Made by a program: the position numbers and the translations under genes | Notes under the pieces: generated by a model | Database searches by the model: none | Told to the model about the DNA's origin: nothing | The model's input: the letters and a program-made list of their open reading frames with translations, nothing else | In this document: positions 10,848 to 18,395 of the stretch, in pieces | Layout of the letters: each line of letters opens with the position of its first letter | Numbering within the stretch: the first letter of the stretch is position 1 | Assembly (NCBI GenBank): GCA_023380305.1 | Contig: JAMCQZ010000007.1 | Location: forward strand, 1-35,996 | Direction: 5' to 3' | Source of the DNA: Patescibacteria group bacterium | GTDB lineage: Bacteria > Patescibacteriota > Minisyncoccia > UBA6257 > Colwellbacteraceae | DNA length: 35,996 nucleotides

Positions 10848-11174
10848 ATGGAAAAATTTTCTGATCAGGAGTTTCTGGAGTTTCTCATCAAATCCATCGT
10901 TGACCATCCGGAGGATGTCGTCGTAACGAGAAAAATTGATGAAATGGGAGTCTTATTGTCATTAAAGGTTAACCCCCGTGATATGGGCCAGGTGATTGGC
11001 CGCGATGGAAATACAGCAAAATCCATTCGATCGTTACTGAGGATTGTGGGTATTAAAAACAATGCCCGCGTCAACTTGAAGATTGAGGAACCGGAAGGCG
11101 GAAGAGTGTCTCGAGAAGAAAGAAGCGCCGAGGCGAGCGTGGAAACTGAAAATCCCGCCGAAACCGCTTTTTAA
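10848..11174 (+). CDS. KH-domain RNA-binding protein (KhpA/YlqC-like)
   Basis: KVNPRDMGQVIGRDGNTAKSIRSLLRI KH motif; located after rpsP as expected. Confidence 0.88.
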   Translation: MEKFSDQEFLEFLIKSIVDHPEDVVVTRKIDEMGVLLSLKVNPRDMGQVIGRDGNTAKSIRSLLRIVGIKNNARVNLKIEEPEGGRVSREERSAEASVETENPAETAF

Positions 11175-11185
11175 AGCCACAACTT

Positions 11186-11221
11186 ATCCGCCCCTCTTTA
11201 TAAAAGAAGGGGCGGATTTTA
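11186..11221 (+). terminator. Rho-independent terminator-like hairpin between KH gene and trmD
   Basis: ATCCGCCCCT (11186-11195) pairs with AGGGGCGGAT (11208-11217), followed by TTTT. Confidence 0.7.
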
Positions 11222-11237
11222 TCATTAAGACAAATCC

Positions 11238-11921
11238 ATGCATTTTGATGTCCTCACAATTTTCCCCGAAGCTTTTGGATCGTATCTTGGCGAGTCGATT
11301 TTGAAGCGGGCAGTCCAAAAAAAAATTATTCGGATCAAGCTTTGGGATTTGCGGTTTTTCTCCAGAGACCGGCACAAAAAAGTCGACGACCGGCCGTACG
11401 GCGGGGGGCCGGGCATGGTCTTGGCGATCGATCCGATCAATCGCGGGGTGAAAAGGATTTTGGCCGGCAGCCGATCCCGAAAGAAGTCAAGGGTGATTCT
11501 TTTTAGCCCGTCGGGCCGCAAGTTGGACGAGGCCATGGTAAAAAGGCTTTCCAGATACGAACGTTTGGTGCTTATCTGCGGCCGCTATGAGGGGGTGGAC
11601 GAGCGGGTGGCGGAACGCGTCGCCGACGAAGAAATATCCATAGGCGATTATGTCCTTTCCGGCGGGGAACTCCCGGCCATGGTTCTGATCGAAGCGGTGG
11701 CGAGGTTCGTGCCTGGAGTTTTAGGAAAATATGAATCGCTCGAGGCGGTCAAGGGCTCGTATCCGGTTTATACCCGGCCGGAAGCCTTTGTCCCCGGAAA
11801 AAAACAAAAAGTGTGGAAGGTTCCGCAGGTTTTGCTCCAGGGCGACCACCGGGCAATTGCTGATTGGCGCCGGAAAGCCGCGGAGGCGAAGCTCGCCAAA
11901 AACCGCGGAAAAGTTGACTAA
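11238..11921 (+). CDS. trmD: tRNA (guanine-N1)-methyltransferase
   Basis: [58 protein letters not shown]. Confidence 0.97.
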   Translation: MHFDVLTIFPEAFGSYLGESILKRAVQKKIIRIKLWDLRFFSRDRHKKVDDRPYGGGPGMVLAIDPINRGVKRILAGSRSRKKSRVILFSPSGRKLDEAMVKRLSRYERLVLICGRYEGVDERVAERVADEEISIGDYVLSGGELPAMVLIEAVARFVPGVLGKYESLEAVKGSYPVYTRPEAFVPGKKQKVWKVPQVLLQGDHRAIADWRRKAAEAKLAKNRGKVD

Positions 11922-11954
11922 AAAGAGGTTTTTAATTACTATTGTTTAGTATTT

Positions 11955-12722
11955 ATGGCGACCCAAATGGAGGCTAAAGAAAACGAAATAATCGAAGCGC
12001 AGGAAACCAAGGTTTCTCCGGAAGATTTGTTGACGCTCCAGGAAATGATCGACGCCGGCTTGCTTCATGGTCTGGCCAAGAGCAAGACCCATCCGAAAAT
12101 GAGGCCCTACATCCATTCGACGAGGAGTGGAATCGAGGTGATAGACCTCGTCCAGACGATTGGCCTTTTGAAAAAGGCAGCCGAATTTTTGAAATCGGTC
12201 GTCGGCGCCGGTAAGAGTGTGCTTTTCGTCGGAACCACGGCCATCGCCAAACAGGCGGTCAAGGATTATGCCGAAAAGACCGGCAACCCGTATGTAACCG
12301 AACGCTGGGTCGGCGGTATTTTGACCAACTTCAAGATTGTCAACGGCCGGGTCCAGCATTTTAAAAAATTATTGGCGGACAAAGAAACTGGCAATCTGGC
12401 GAAATACACCAAGAAAGAGCAGTTGATGATCGAAAGGGAAATCGCTAAGATGGCGACGGTCTTCACCGGCCTTAAAGATATGGGCCAGCTTCCGGGCGTG
12501 ATGCTTGTGATGAGCCCTTCGGAAAACAAACTGGCCATCGACGAGGCGAAGGCCGCCGGCATTCCGGTGGTGGCGCTTTTGAACACCAACGCCGATCCGA
12601 CAGCCGTCGAATACCCGATTCCGGGAAACGACAAGCTGTCGACGGCTATCAATTGGGTTTTAAATTATTTGGAACCGGATCTTAAACACAATGAACAACG
12701 CGGAATTAGTCAAGAAGCTTAG
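11955..12722 (+). CDS. rpsB: 30S ribosomal protein S2
   Basis: THPKMRPYIHSTRSGIEVIDLVQT, RWVGGILTNFKIV, VALLNTNADPTAVEYPIPGND. Confidence 0.97.
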   Translation: MATQMEAKENEIIEAQETKVSPEDLLTLQEMIDAGLLHGLAKSKTHPKMRPYIHSTRSGIEVIDLVQTIGLLKKAAEFLKSVVGAGKSVLFVGTTAIAKQAVKDYAEKTGNPYVTERWVGGILTNFKIVNGRVQHFKKLLADKETGNLAKYTKKEQLMIEREIAKMATVFTGLKDMGQLPGVMLVMSPSENKLAIDEAKAAGIPVVALLNTNADPTAVEYPIPGNDKLSTAINWVLNYLEPDLKHNEQRGISQEA

Positions 12723-13137
12723 GGAAGAAACTGGCGCGGGCGTGATGGATTGCAAGCGGGCGCTCGGGGACGCGGCTGGAGATTTTGACAAGGCTAAATC
12801 ATTGATCGCCGAACGCGGTCTCGCCAAAGCGGAAAAAAAAGCCGAACGGGCGACCGGAAGCGGACGGATCTTTTCGTATATTCATAACGAAAGAATCGGC
12901 GTTTTGCTTTTGCTCCGTTGTGAGACTGATTTTGTGGCCCGTCTCGAGGTTTTTCAGGAGCTCGGCCGGAATTTAGCCATGCAGATCGCGGCCATGGGGC
13001 CGGAGACCGTTGCCGATTTTTTAGCTGAGCCTTACATCCGGGACGAAAAAACGACCGTTGAAAATCTGATCAAGGGCGTCATCGCCCAGACGGGCGAGAA
13101 CATCCAGGTGGAAAAGTTCTGCCGCTATGTTTTATAA
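12691..13137 (+). CDS. tsf: Elongation factor Ts, short form (148 aa)
   Basis: VKKLREETGAGVMDCKRALGDAAGDFDKA, ERIGVLLLLRCETDFVAR; overlaps rpsB by 32 nt. Confidence 0.95.
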   Translation: MNNAELVKKLREETGAGVMDCKRALGDAAGDFDKAKSLIAERGLAKAEKKAERATGSGRIFSYIHNERIGVLLLLRCETDFVARLEVFQELGRNLAMQIAAMGPETVADFLAEPYIRDEKTTVENLIKGVIAQTGENIQVEKFCRYVL

Positions 13138-13441
13138 CTTTCTGCTCCAAATCGTCATGATGGCGGCTTTAGCCGCCGTGGTTTATATTGCGAGCCGCGT
13201 CATCCCGCGTATCGACGATGAAATCGCAGCTCCGGCTTTACCAAACAGCTTGTGGTGGGAACGGGCCATAAAAAAAATACCGCTCGACAAGATCGATGGC
13301 ACCTTTAATCGTTTCGTGGAAAAAACCTTGAGGAAACTGAAGATCGTCATCATGAAAGCCGATAATGCGGTAACGGGGAAGCTCAAGGGGTTCAAATCGG
13401 AAAACGGAAAGAAAAACGGCGACGGCGGTTTGATTTCTTAA
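13127..13441 (+). CDS. Small protein with N-terminal membrane anchor, unknown function
   Basis: ORF overlapping the tsf stop by 11 nt; hydrophobic N-terminus FYNFLLQIVMMAALAAVVYIAS. Confidence 0.65.
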   Translation: MFYNFLLQIVMMAALAAVVYIASRVIPRIDDEIAAPALPNSLWWERAIKKIPLDKIDGTFNRFVEKTLRKLKIVIMKADNAVTGKLKGFKSENGKKNGDGGLIS

Positions 13442-13490
13442 TCGGATTTCTGCTTAAATAGAAGAAGCCTTTTTAGGCTTGATCCGTGTT

Positions 13491-13574
13491 GCTGAGGTGG
13501 CGGAGCGGTCAATCGCAACAGACTGTAAATCTGTCGCCCTTGTGGCTACGGGGGTTCGAATCCCTCCCTCAGCA
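13491..13574 (+). tRNA. tRNA-Tyr (GTA), CCA not encoded
   Basis: Acceptor GCTGAGG/CCTCAGC, anticodon stem ACAGA/TCTGT with loop CTGTAAA, long variable arm, T-arm GGTTCGAATCC. Confidence 0.95.
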
Positions 13575-13584
13575 CCGATAATTG
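13563..13584 (+). repeat. 22-bp direct repeat, copy 1 (tRNA-Tyr 3' end plus 10 nt downstream)
   Basis: CCTCCCTCAGCACCGATAATTG. Confidence 0.9.
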
Positions 13585-13714
13585 CTTTTCGGTAATTATC
13601 AAGCGGAGGGATGAGGACAAGGAAGGGGTCGGGGAACTTGTTCCCCGTGGAGGAATTACTCAAACCGAGAGGTGTGAGAGAGCCCCGAGTCAACCGAGGG
13701 GCGACGTGAAATTT

Positions 13715-13736
13715 CCTCCCTCAGCACCGATAATTG
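13715..13736 (+). repeat. 22-bp direct repeat, copy 2
   Basis: CCTCCCTCAGCACCGATAATTG, identical to 13563-13584, offset 152 bp. Confidence 0.9.
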
Positions 13737-13743
13737 AATGGCG

Positions 13744-13770
13744 TCGCCGGCAGCGGCGATTTTTTATTTT
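13744..13770 (+). terminator. Rho-independent terminator downstream of the tRNA-Tyr/duplicated tail
   Basis: TCGCCG-GCAG-CGGCGA followed by TTTTTTATTTT. Confidence 0.8.
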
Positions 13771-13926
13771 CTCCGGAAGATAACGTTTTCCGGGATTTTT
13801 ATTGGCGAAAGGTATTTGTCTGAGCCTTTTTACAAAGGCAAGGATTTTGTAAATTAGGAGATATGTGGTAAAACATTTACGGAAAGCAGCGTCCGTTCTT
13901 TACCATCAAGAAGGGAGCAACAAGTC

Positions 13927-14874
13927 ATGGAGTTGCGCGGTATCGATTTCGGGAACGTTCTCGGCGCTTCGGGAGTCCAAGGTTTTTTCGGAGAGGGCTA
14001 CTGGTTTCATAGGATATGGAGCCGCTTCGGTCTCGACTTCGCGGGGATGACATTCGTCGCAAAAACGGCGACGCTTTTTCCTCGAGAAGGGAATATGCCG
14101 CTTACGCGCCTCTATACGCCGTATTATCCATTTCCGAGGTGCGTCAAGATAAAGCCCTTGCGTGGCGTAATGTTGAACTCCATTGGCTTAAGCAACCCCG
14201 GCATTGGCGCCTTGCTTGGAGTCGACAAATGGCAAAAGCGGACGAAGCCGTTTTTGCTCTCGGTTATGTCGCTTGCGGACACGCCGGCAAAAAGACTCGA
14301 TGAACTGCGCCTCCTGGTGGAGACGATTGGTCTCGTAAAAGATAGCTTTCATGCGCCATTCGGTCTGCAAATCAATTTATCTTGTCCGAATACCGAGCAT
14401 GATCCCCGCGAGCTCATCAAAGAGTCGGTGGAAGTTCTTAAAATCGTGGCTGCGCTCGGCGTGCCAATTATGCCAAAATACAGCATCGCGTCTGCTTCGA
14501 TGCAGGCTGTTTTGGAACTCGGTGATCATTCTGGATGCGATGCAATCTGTGTCTCCAATACTTTGCCGTTCGGATGGCAATCACTTGATTGGCAGAGTGC
14601 CTGGGGAAGCAGAATGTCTCCGCTTGCGAAGTTCGGCGGAGGAGGTTTGTCCGGGAAGGTTCTTCGTCCGTTGGTGTGCGAGTGGATTGCGCGCCTTCGT
14701 GACGCGGGCTTCACTAAGCCGATCAATGGAGGAGGGGGAATCTTCCTCCCCGAGGATGCCGAACATTATCATGATGCCGGAGCTTCTTCGATCTTTATCG
14801 GTTCGGTTGCGGTATTGCGGCCGTGGCGGGTCGCAAGCATCATCAGACGAGCGAATGATCTGGTCTGGGTGTAG
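13927..14874 (+). CDS. Dihydroorotate dehydrogenase-like flavoprotein
   Basis: NSIGLSNPG, LQINLSCPNTEHD, GGGGLSGKVLRPL, NGGGGIFLPEDAEHYHDAGASSIFIGS; SD-like AAGGGAG upstream of ATG. Confidence 0.85.
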   Translation: MELRGIDFGNVLGASGVQGFFGEGYWFHRIWSRFGLDFAGMTFVAKTATLFPREGNMPLTRLYTPYYPFPRCVKIKPLRGVMLNSIGLSNPGIGALLGVDKWQKRTKPFLLSVMSLADTPAKRLDELRLLVETIGLVKDSFHAPFGLQINLSCPNTEHDPRELIKESVEVLKIVAALGVPIMPKYSIASASMQAVLELGDHSGCDAICVSNTLPFGWQSLDWQSAWGSRMSPLAKFGGGGLSGKVLRPLVCEWIARLRDAGFTKPINGGGGIFLPEDAEHYHDAGASSIFIGSVAVLRPWRVASIIRRANDLVWV

Positions 14875-14897
14875 CTCGTTGATTGGAAAATTAACCT

Positions 14898-14948
14898 TGT
14901 GCCGTCTGTCGGATTGCAAACATATTTCGGCGGACGGCTTTTTCTTTT
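14898..14948 (+). terminator. Terminator-like hairpin after DHODH-like gene
   Basis: GCCGTC...GACGGC outer stem with TTTTTCTTTT following. Confidence 0.55.
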
Positions 14949-15177
14949 AAAAAAGACATGCGAGGAGCGAAATGTTAAAGCGCGGATTTTGTTAGCCGGA
15001 GCGTTTGTTATCTCGTCTGGATGGGCGACGACGCTAATTGGATTTTTTCCAATATTTCTGTTAAGATCGTTACTAACGGCGTTTATAAATGTCGCACGAT
15101 AATCGCTTTTCAATAGTTATTAAAAGCGGGGACAGAAATAAGGATCTTTGCCAAAGCCAGCCGGACTTTGCTATTAT

Positions 15178-15249
15178 GCCAGCATAGCTCAGTGGCAGAG
15201 CAACTGTTTTGTAAACAGTGGGTCGGGGGTTCGATTCCCTTTGCTGGCT
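15178..15249 (+). tRNA. tRNA-Thr (TGT), CCA not encoded
   Basis: Acceptor GCCAGCA/TGCTGGC; anticodon stem ACTGT/ACAGT, loop TTTGTAA; T-arm GGTTCGATTCC. Confidence 0.94.
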
Positions 15250-15269
15250 CCGGACGTCGTCGTTATAAT
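15241..15269 (+). promoter_or_regulatory. Predicted promoter of tRNA-Thr(GGT)-rpmG, -35 inside upstream tRNA
   Basis: TTGCTG (15241-15246), 17 bp, TATAAT (15264-15269). Confidence 0.55.
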
Positions 15270-15279
15270 AAGGTCTTAA

Positions 15280-15351
15280 GCCGATGTAGTTCAGTGGCAG
15301 AACGCTTTCTTGGTAAGAAAGAGGTCGTGAGTCCGATTCTCACCATCGGCT
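15280..15351 (+). tRNA. tRNA-Thr (GGT), CCA not encoded
   Basis: Acceptor GCCGATG/CATCGGC; anticodon stem CTTTC/GAAAG with loop TTGGTAA. Confidence 0.93.
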
Positions 15352-15376
15352 CAGGGAAGCAAAAAACAAACAAAAC

Positions 15377-15553
15377 ATGGCAAAAGCAAAATCAAAGTTT
15401 TCGGAAAATTTAATAAGGTTGAAGTGCGGTGTTTGCGGTAACATCAATTATTTCACTCGCAAAAACAAGAAGCTCGTTGAGAGGAAGGTAACCTTGCAGA
15501 AATATTGCGGTCATTGCCGGAAGCGCACCGAACATAAGGAAACCAAAAGATAA
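15377..15553 (+). CDS. rpmG: 50S ribosomal protein L33 (58 aa; below the ORF-track cutoff)
   Basis: Own translation: MAKAKSKFSENLIRLKCGVCGNINYFTRKNKKLVERKVTLQKYCGHCRKRTEHKETKR; CxxC...CxxC L33. Confidence 0.93.
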   Translation: MAKAKSKFSENLIRLKCGVCGNINYFTRKNKKLVERKVTLQKYCGHCRKRTEHKETKR

Positions 15554-15578
15554 GTTCGAATCCGAAGAAATAAAAATA

Positions 15579-15608
15579 AAGGCCCTTTCCTTGCGGAAAG
15601 GGCCTTTT
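15579..15608. terminator. Bidirectional terminator-like hairpin between rpmG (+) and the minus-strand gene
   Basis: AAGGCCCTTTCC-TTGC-GGAAAGGGCCTTTT. Confidence 0.85.
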
Positions 15609-15611
15609 GGA

Positions 15612-16232
15612 TCAGCGGCGCGAGGCGACGGCGAAGGCGATCTGCCTTTGCCGCGATGGTCGCGAAATGCGATTCACGGTCGCGGTTTCTCTGTCTCGCG
15701 ACCGGTCGCGGCTTTCGTCCGTTGATGTCTCGATGGTCGAAACCGCGGGCGCGGGTTTGACCTTCGTGTAGCTGCGGCCCTTGCCGTTCACGGATCTGTT
15801 GTAGACCGTGAAGTTGCGGTATTCGAGCAAGGACTCCAGCTGACGGCCGGACATCCGCTCGATTACCTCAAGCATGTTGCCGCGGTCGAAACTGAGCGCC
15901 GACGGCGTCTCATAGGCGCGCTGGCCGTTGACGACGAGCATGAGCGTTTGGGCTGATACCCCGGTTTCGCTCGGCTTTTCCGAGCCGACCGGCCGTCTCG
16001 TCGAGAGCTGATCGAAGACGGCGAGGCTCACCTCGAAGACGGTGACCGAAACGCAGATGTCCGCGATTTTCTTGAGAGCCGCCGCGGCAATCATCGTTTC
16101 GATCGTTTCCTTGAGCAGCCTGAGACGTCTGCGGGACATGGGCCTCTCGATCGCCAGCACTTCGGTTTCGACACCTGTCACCTTGATGCGGACTGCTTGG
16201 GCCGGAGCCGGGTCAGACGATTTCGCTTCCAC
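15612..16232 (-). CDS. Hypothetical protein with basic Arg/Ser-rich C-terminus (206 aa)
   Basis: Minus-strand AAAGGAGGATCAGTGTGGAAGCG gives a strong SD and GTG start at 16232; product V/MEAKSSDPAPAQAVRIKVTGVETEVL...RQIAFAVASRR. The longer 472-aa ORF runs antisense through pcm and is not believed. Confidence 0.7.
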   Translation of the reverse strand: MEAKSSDPAPAQAVRIKVTGVETEVLAIERPMSRRRLRLLKETIETMIAAAALKKIADICVSVTVFEVSLAVFDQLSTRRPVGSEKPSETGVSAQTLMLVVNGQRAYETPSALSFDRGNMLEVIERMSGRQLESLLEYRNFTVYNRSVNGKGRSYTKVKPAPAVSTIETSTDESRDRSRDRETATVNRISRPSRQRQIAFAVASRR

Positions 16233-16316
16233 ACTGATCCTCCTTTGGGATTTGAGATATGTTAGGGTCCGAATCAAAAATGGCCTCATAGGCCACTTTA
16301 TAGTAAAATAACATAA

Positions 16317-17027
16317 ATGGCTGAAAAAATCAATATTTTTGATAAAGACAAGGACGGGGTTGGATCCGGCGCCGCGGACGGTTCCGGATTTATCAACGAA
16401 AGCCACGAGGAACTCGTGAAACACCTTGAAGCCGACGGCTATTTGCAGACACCGGCTATCAGCCAGGCTTTCCGGAAAATAGACCGCAAGGATTTCGTGG
16501 CCCCCGAACTTCAAGATGAAGCCTATCTCGACTCGGCTTTGCCGATCGGTTTCGGTCAGACCATTTCCCAGCCCCTCACCGTCGCTTTTATGCTTGAACT
16601 TTTGCGACCGAAACCCGGGGAGCGTGTTCTTGATGTCGGAGCCGGAAGCGGCTGGCAGGCGGCCATTTTGGCCGAGCTCATTGGCGAGTCCGGCCAGGTG
16701 GTGGCTGTCGAGCGCATCAAGGAGCTTGCGGAAAAAGCCCGCGAGAATGTCGCTAAATACGATTTTATAGATTCCGGCCGGGTCAAGGTGATCACGGGCG
16801 ACGGATCGAAAAAAATAGAAGGCGAGCCGCCCTTCAATAAAATCGTCGCCGCGGCGAGCGGAGAAGAAATTCCCGAAGCTTGGAAGGAGGAGCTCGTTGT
16901 CGGCGGCCGCATCGTCGCTCCGGTAAGGCAAAGCATCATCGTCATCGATAAGATCAAACCGGATCAGTTCGAAACAAGGGAATATTTCGGTTTCAGTTTC
17001 GTGCCGCTCGTAAAATCCAAGAATTGA
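16317..17027 (+). CDS. pcm: Protein-L-isoaspartate O-methyltransferase
   Basis: LPIGFGQTISQPLTVAFMLELL, VLDVGAGSGWQAAILAEL, VVAVERIKELAEKAREN. Confidence 0.95.
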   Translation: MAEKINIFDKDKDGVGSGAADGSGFINESHEELVKHLEADGYLQTPAISQAFRKIDRKDFVAPELQDEAYLDSALPIGFGQTISQPLTVAFMLELLRPKPGERVLDVGAGSGWQAAILAELIGESGQVVAVERIKELAEKARENVAKYDFIDSGRVKVITGDGSKKIEGEPPFNKIVAAASGEEIPEAWKEELVVGGRIVAPVRQSIIVIDKIKPDQFETREYFGFSFVPLVKSKN

Positions 17028-17052
17028 CAAGGAGGCGGGGTTATGAGAGAAT
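17024..17052 (+). promoter_or_regulatory. Predicted rplJ promoter overlapping the pcm stop codon
   Basis: TTGACA (17024-17029), 17 bp, GAGAAT (17047-17052); predicted start about 17059 lies just before the leader stem. Confidence 0.55.
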
Positions 17053-17061
17053 TGATCATAT

Positions 17062-17131
17062 CCGCAGAAAGCAGGCGTTCGTCTTAATTCCGAAAGGAAC
17101 CTGCCGAGGAAAGCATTCAGGTCGACTGCGG
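17062..17131 (+). ncRNA. Ribosomal protein L10 leader-like cis-regulatory RNA
   Basis: Outer stem CCGCAG/CTGCGG; inner GAAAGCAGG...CCTGCCGAGGA motif characteristic of L10 leaders; sits directly upstream of rplJ. Confidence 0.8.
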
Positions 17132-17183
17132 GTTTATATGACGCAGTTTTTTATTGCCCGAAAGGGGAATAAATAAATTTCAC

Positions 17184-17663
17184 ATGTTAACCAGAAAAGA
17201 AAAGCAGGATATCCTCAAACAGGGAGCCGAAGATGTGAAATCCAGCCAGGCCCTGGTCTTTTTGGATTTTACCGGCGTTCCGACGGGGAAACTGAACGCT
17301 TTCAGGAGCGAAATGAGAAAGCTGGGCGGCCATTTTGACGTTGTCAAAAAGAGGTTGCTCAAGCTGATTTTTTCGAAGGCCAACCTGGCCATCGATCCGG
17401 AGGCCCTGGAAGGACAGATCGGCACGGTGTTCTCTCCGACCGACATTTTCACACTCGCCGGCCCCATCTATAAGGCCGAGGGCTTGAAGGTGGTCGGCGG
17501 ATTCGACATCGCCGCCGGGAAAGCGGTTCCCGCCGCGGACATCGTCGCTATGGGCAAGCTGCCTCCCCGCGAGATCTTGCTCGGACAGGTGGTCGGCACA
17601 ATTGCCGCTCCGCTTACCTCGTTGCTCTACGTGTTGAAAGAGAGGTCGAAACAAACAGCATAA
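17184..17663 (+). CDS. rplJ: 50S ribosomal protein L10
   Basis: MLTRKEKQDILKQGAEDVKSSQALVFLDFTGV...; followed by rplL. ATG 17184 preferred over track start 17154. Confidence 0.93.
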   Translation: MLTRKEKQDILKQGAEDVKSSQALVFLDFTGVPTGKLNAFRSEMRKLGGHFDVVKKRLLKLIFSKANLAIDPEALEGQIGTVFSPTDIFTLAGPIYKAEGLKVVGGFDIAAGKAVPAADIVAMGKLPPREILLGQVVGTIAAPLTSLLYVLKERSKQTA

Positions 17664-17673
17664 ATAAACCAAC

Positions 17674-18033
17674 ATGGAAAAATTCCAAAATATCATTTCG
17701 GAGATTGAGAAGTTGAGCGCCTTGGAGCTTTCGGAATTGGTGAAGGCTCTCGAGGAGAAGTTCGGCGTTTCCGCCGCCGCTCCGGTGGCCGCCGCTGGCG
17801 CCGCTGGCGCCGTCGAAGAGAAGACGTCTTTCAATGTTCTTCTTAAGGCTTCCGGCGACCAGAAGATCAACGTCATCAAAGTCGTGCGGGAAGCGACCGG
17901 TCTTGGACTCAAGGAGGCCAAGGATTTGGTCGACGCCGCCCCGAAGGTCGTCAAGGAGGGCTTGAAGAAAGAAGAGGCTGACGAACTCAAAAAGAAACTG
18001 GAAGAAGTCGGCGCGACCGCCGAATTGCAGTAG
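17674..18033 (+). CDS. rplL: 50S ribosomal protein L7/L12
   Basis: [28 protein letters not shown]...[33 protein letters not shown]. Confidence 0.98.
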   Translation: MEKFQNIISEIEKLSALELSELVKALEEKFGVSAAAPVAAAGAAGAVEEKTSFNVLLKASGDQKINVIKVVREATGLGLKEAKDLVDAAPKVVKEGLKKEEADELKKKLEEVGATAELQ

Positions 18034-18052
18034 ATTCCGTCGCTTGCAACAA

Positions 18053-18087
18053 TCAAAAACCGGCTCTTCAAAAAAGCCGGTTTTTGG
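18053..18087 (+). terminator. Rho-independent terminator after rplL
   Basis: AAAAACCGGCTcttcaaaaAAGCCGGTTTTTGG. Confidence 0.85.
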
Positions 18088-18111
18088 TTTATCTTTATAT
18101 CGTTGATGTCC

Positions 18112-18185
18112 GGGCGCTTAGCTCAGTTGGTTAGAGCGTACGATTCACATTCGTAAGGTCACTGGTCCGAATCCAGTAGCGCCCA
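18112..18185 (+). tRNA. tRNA-Val (CAC), CCA not encoded
   Basis: Acceptor GGGCGCT/AGCGCCC; anticodon stem TACGA/TCGTA, loop TTCACAT. Confidence 0.93.
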
Positions 18186-18395
18186 CATTGTATAAAACGC
18201 CTCCACGGCGGAAGGTTTCGCCGTCATCGTCATCTTAAAGATTTCCTTTTTCATCCATATTAAAAGTCCGATTTCCGTTCGGCGTCAAATCAAAAAAACA
18301 GCCGGCTTTTTTTCTCTAGTTTGCGGCGCCATACCGGATTTTTCTCGGTTTTCGGCCAAGTTTTCAAAGAGATTCGTTCGGGATATAATGATTCA

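Noticed and set aside
13454-13693. 79-aa minus-strand ORF (GAEGGIRTPVATRATDLQSVAIDRSATSA...)
   Set aside because: It is the antisense translation of tRNA-Tyr and its tail; a well-known type of spurious tRNA-derived ORF.
14351-14950. 199-aa plus-strand ORF overlapping the DHODH-like gene
   Set aside because: Alternate frame of a confidently identified coding region and runs into its terminator hairpin.
14899-15102. 67-aa ORF after the DHODH-like gene
   Set aside because: Begins inside a terminator hairpin, lacks promoter/SD support and recognisable motifs.
15148-15177. TTGCCA-18-TATTAT as promoter of tRNA-Thr(TGT)
   Set aside because: The -10 abuts the tRNA 5' end, so transcription would begin inside the mature tRNA; geometry is wrong.
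15168-15413. 81-aa ORF across both tRNA-Thr genes
   Set aside because: Covers two tRNAs and the start of rpmG in another frame.
15612-17030. 472-aa minus-strand ORF as one gene
   Set aside because: Its N-terminal half is antisense to pcm; the SD and GTG at 16232 mark a shorter real gene.
17791-17811. GCCGCTGGC tandem micro-repeat in rplL
   Set aside because: Encodes the normal Ala/Gly-rich L7/L12 hinge; variable and unremarkable.
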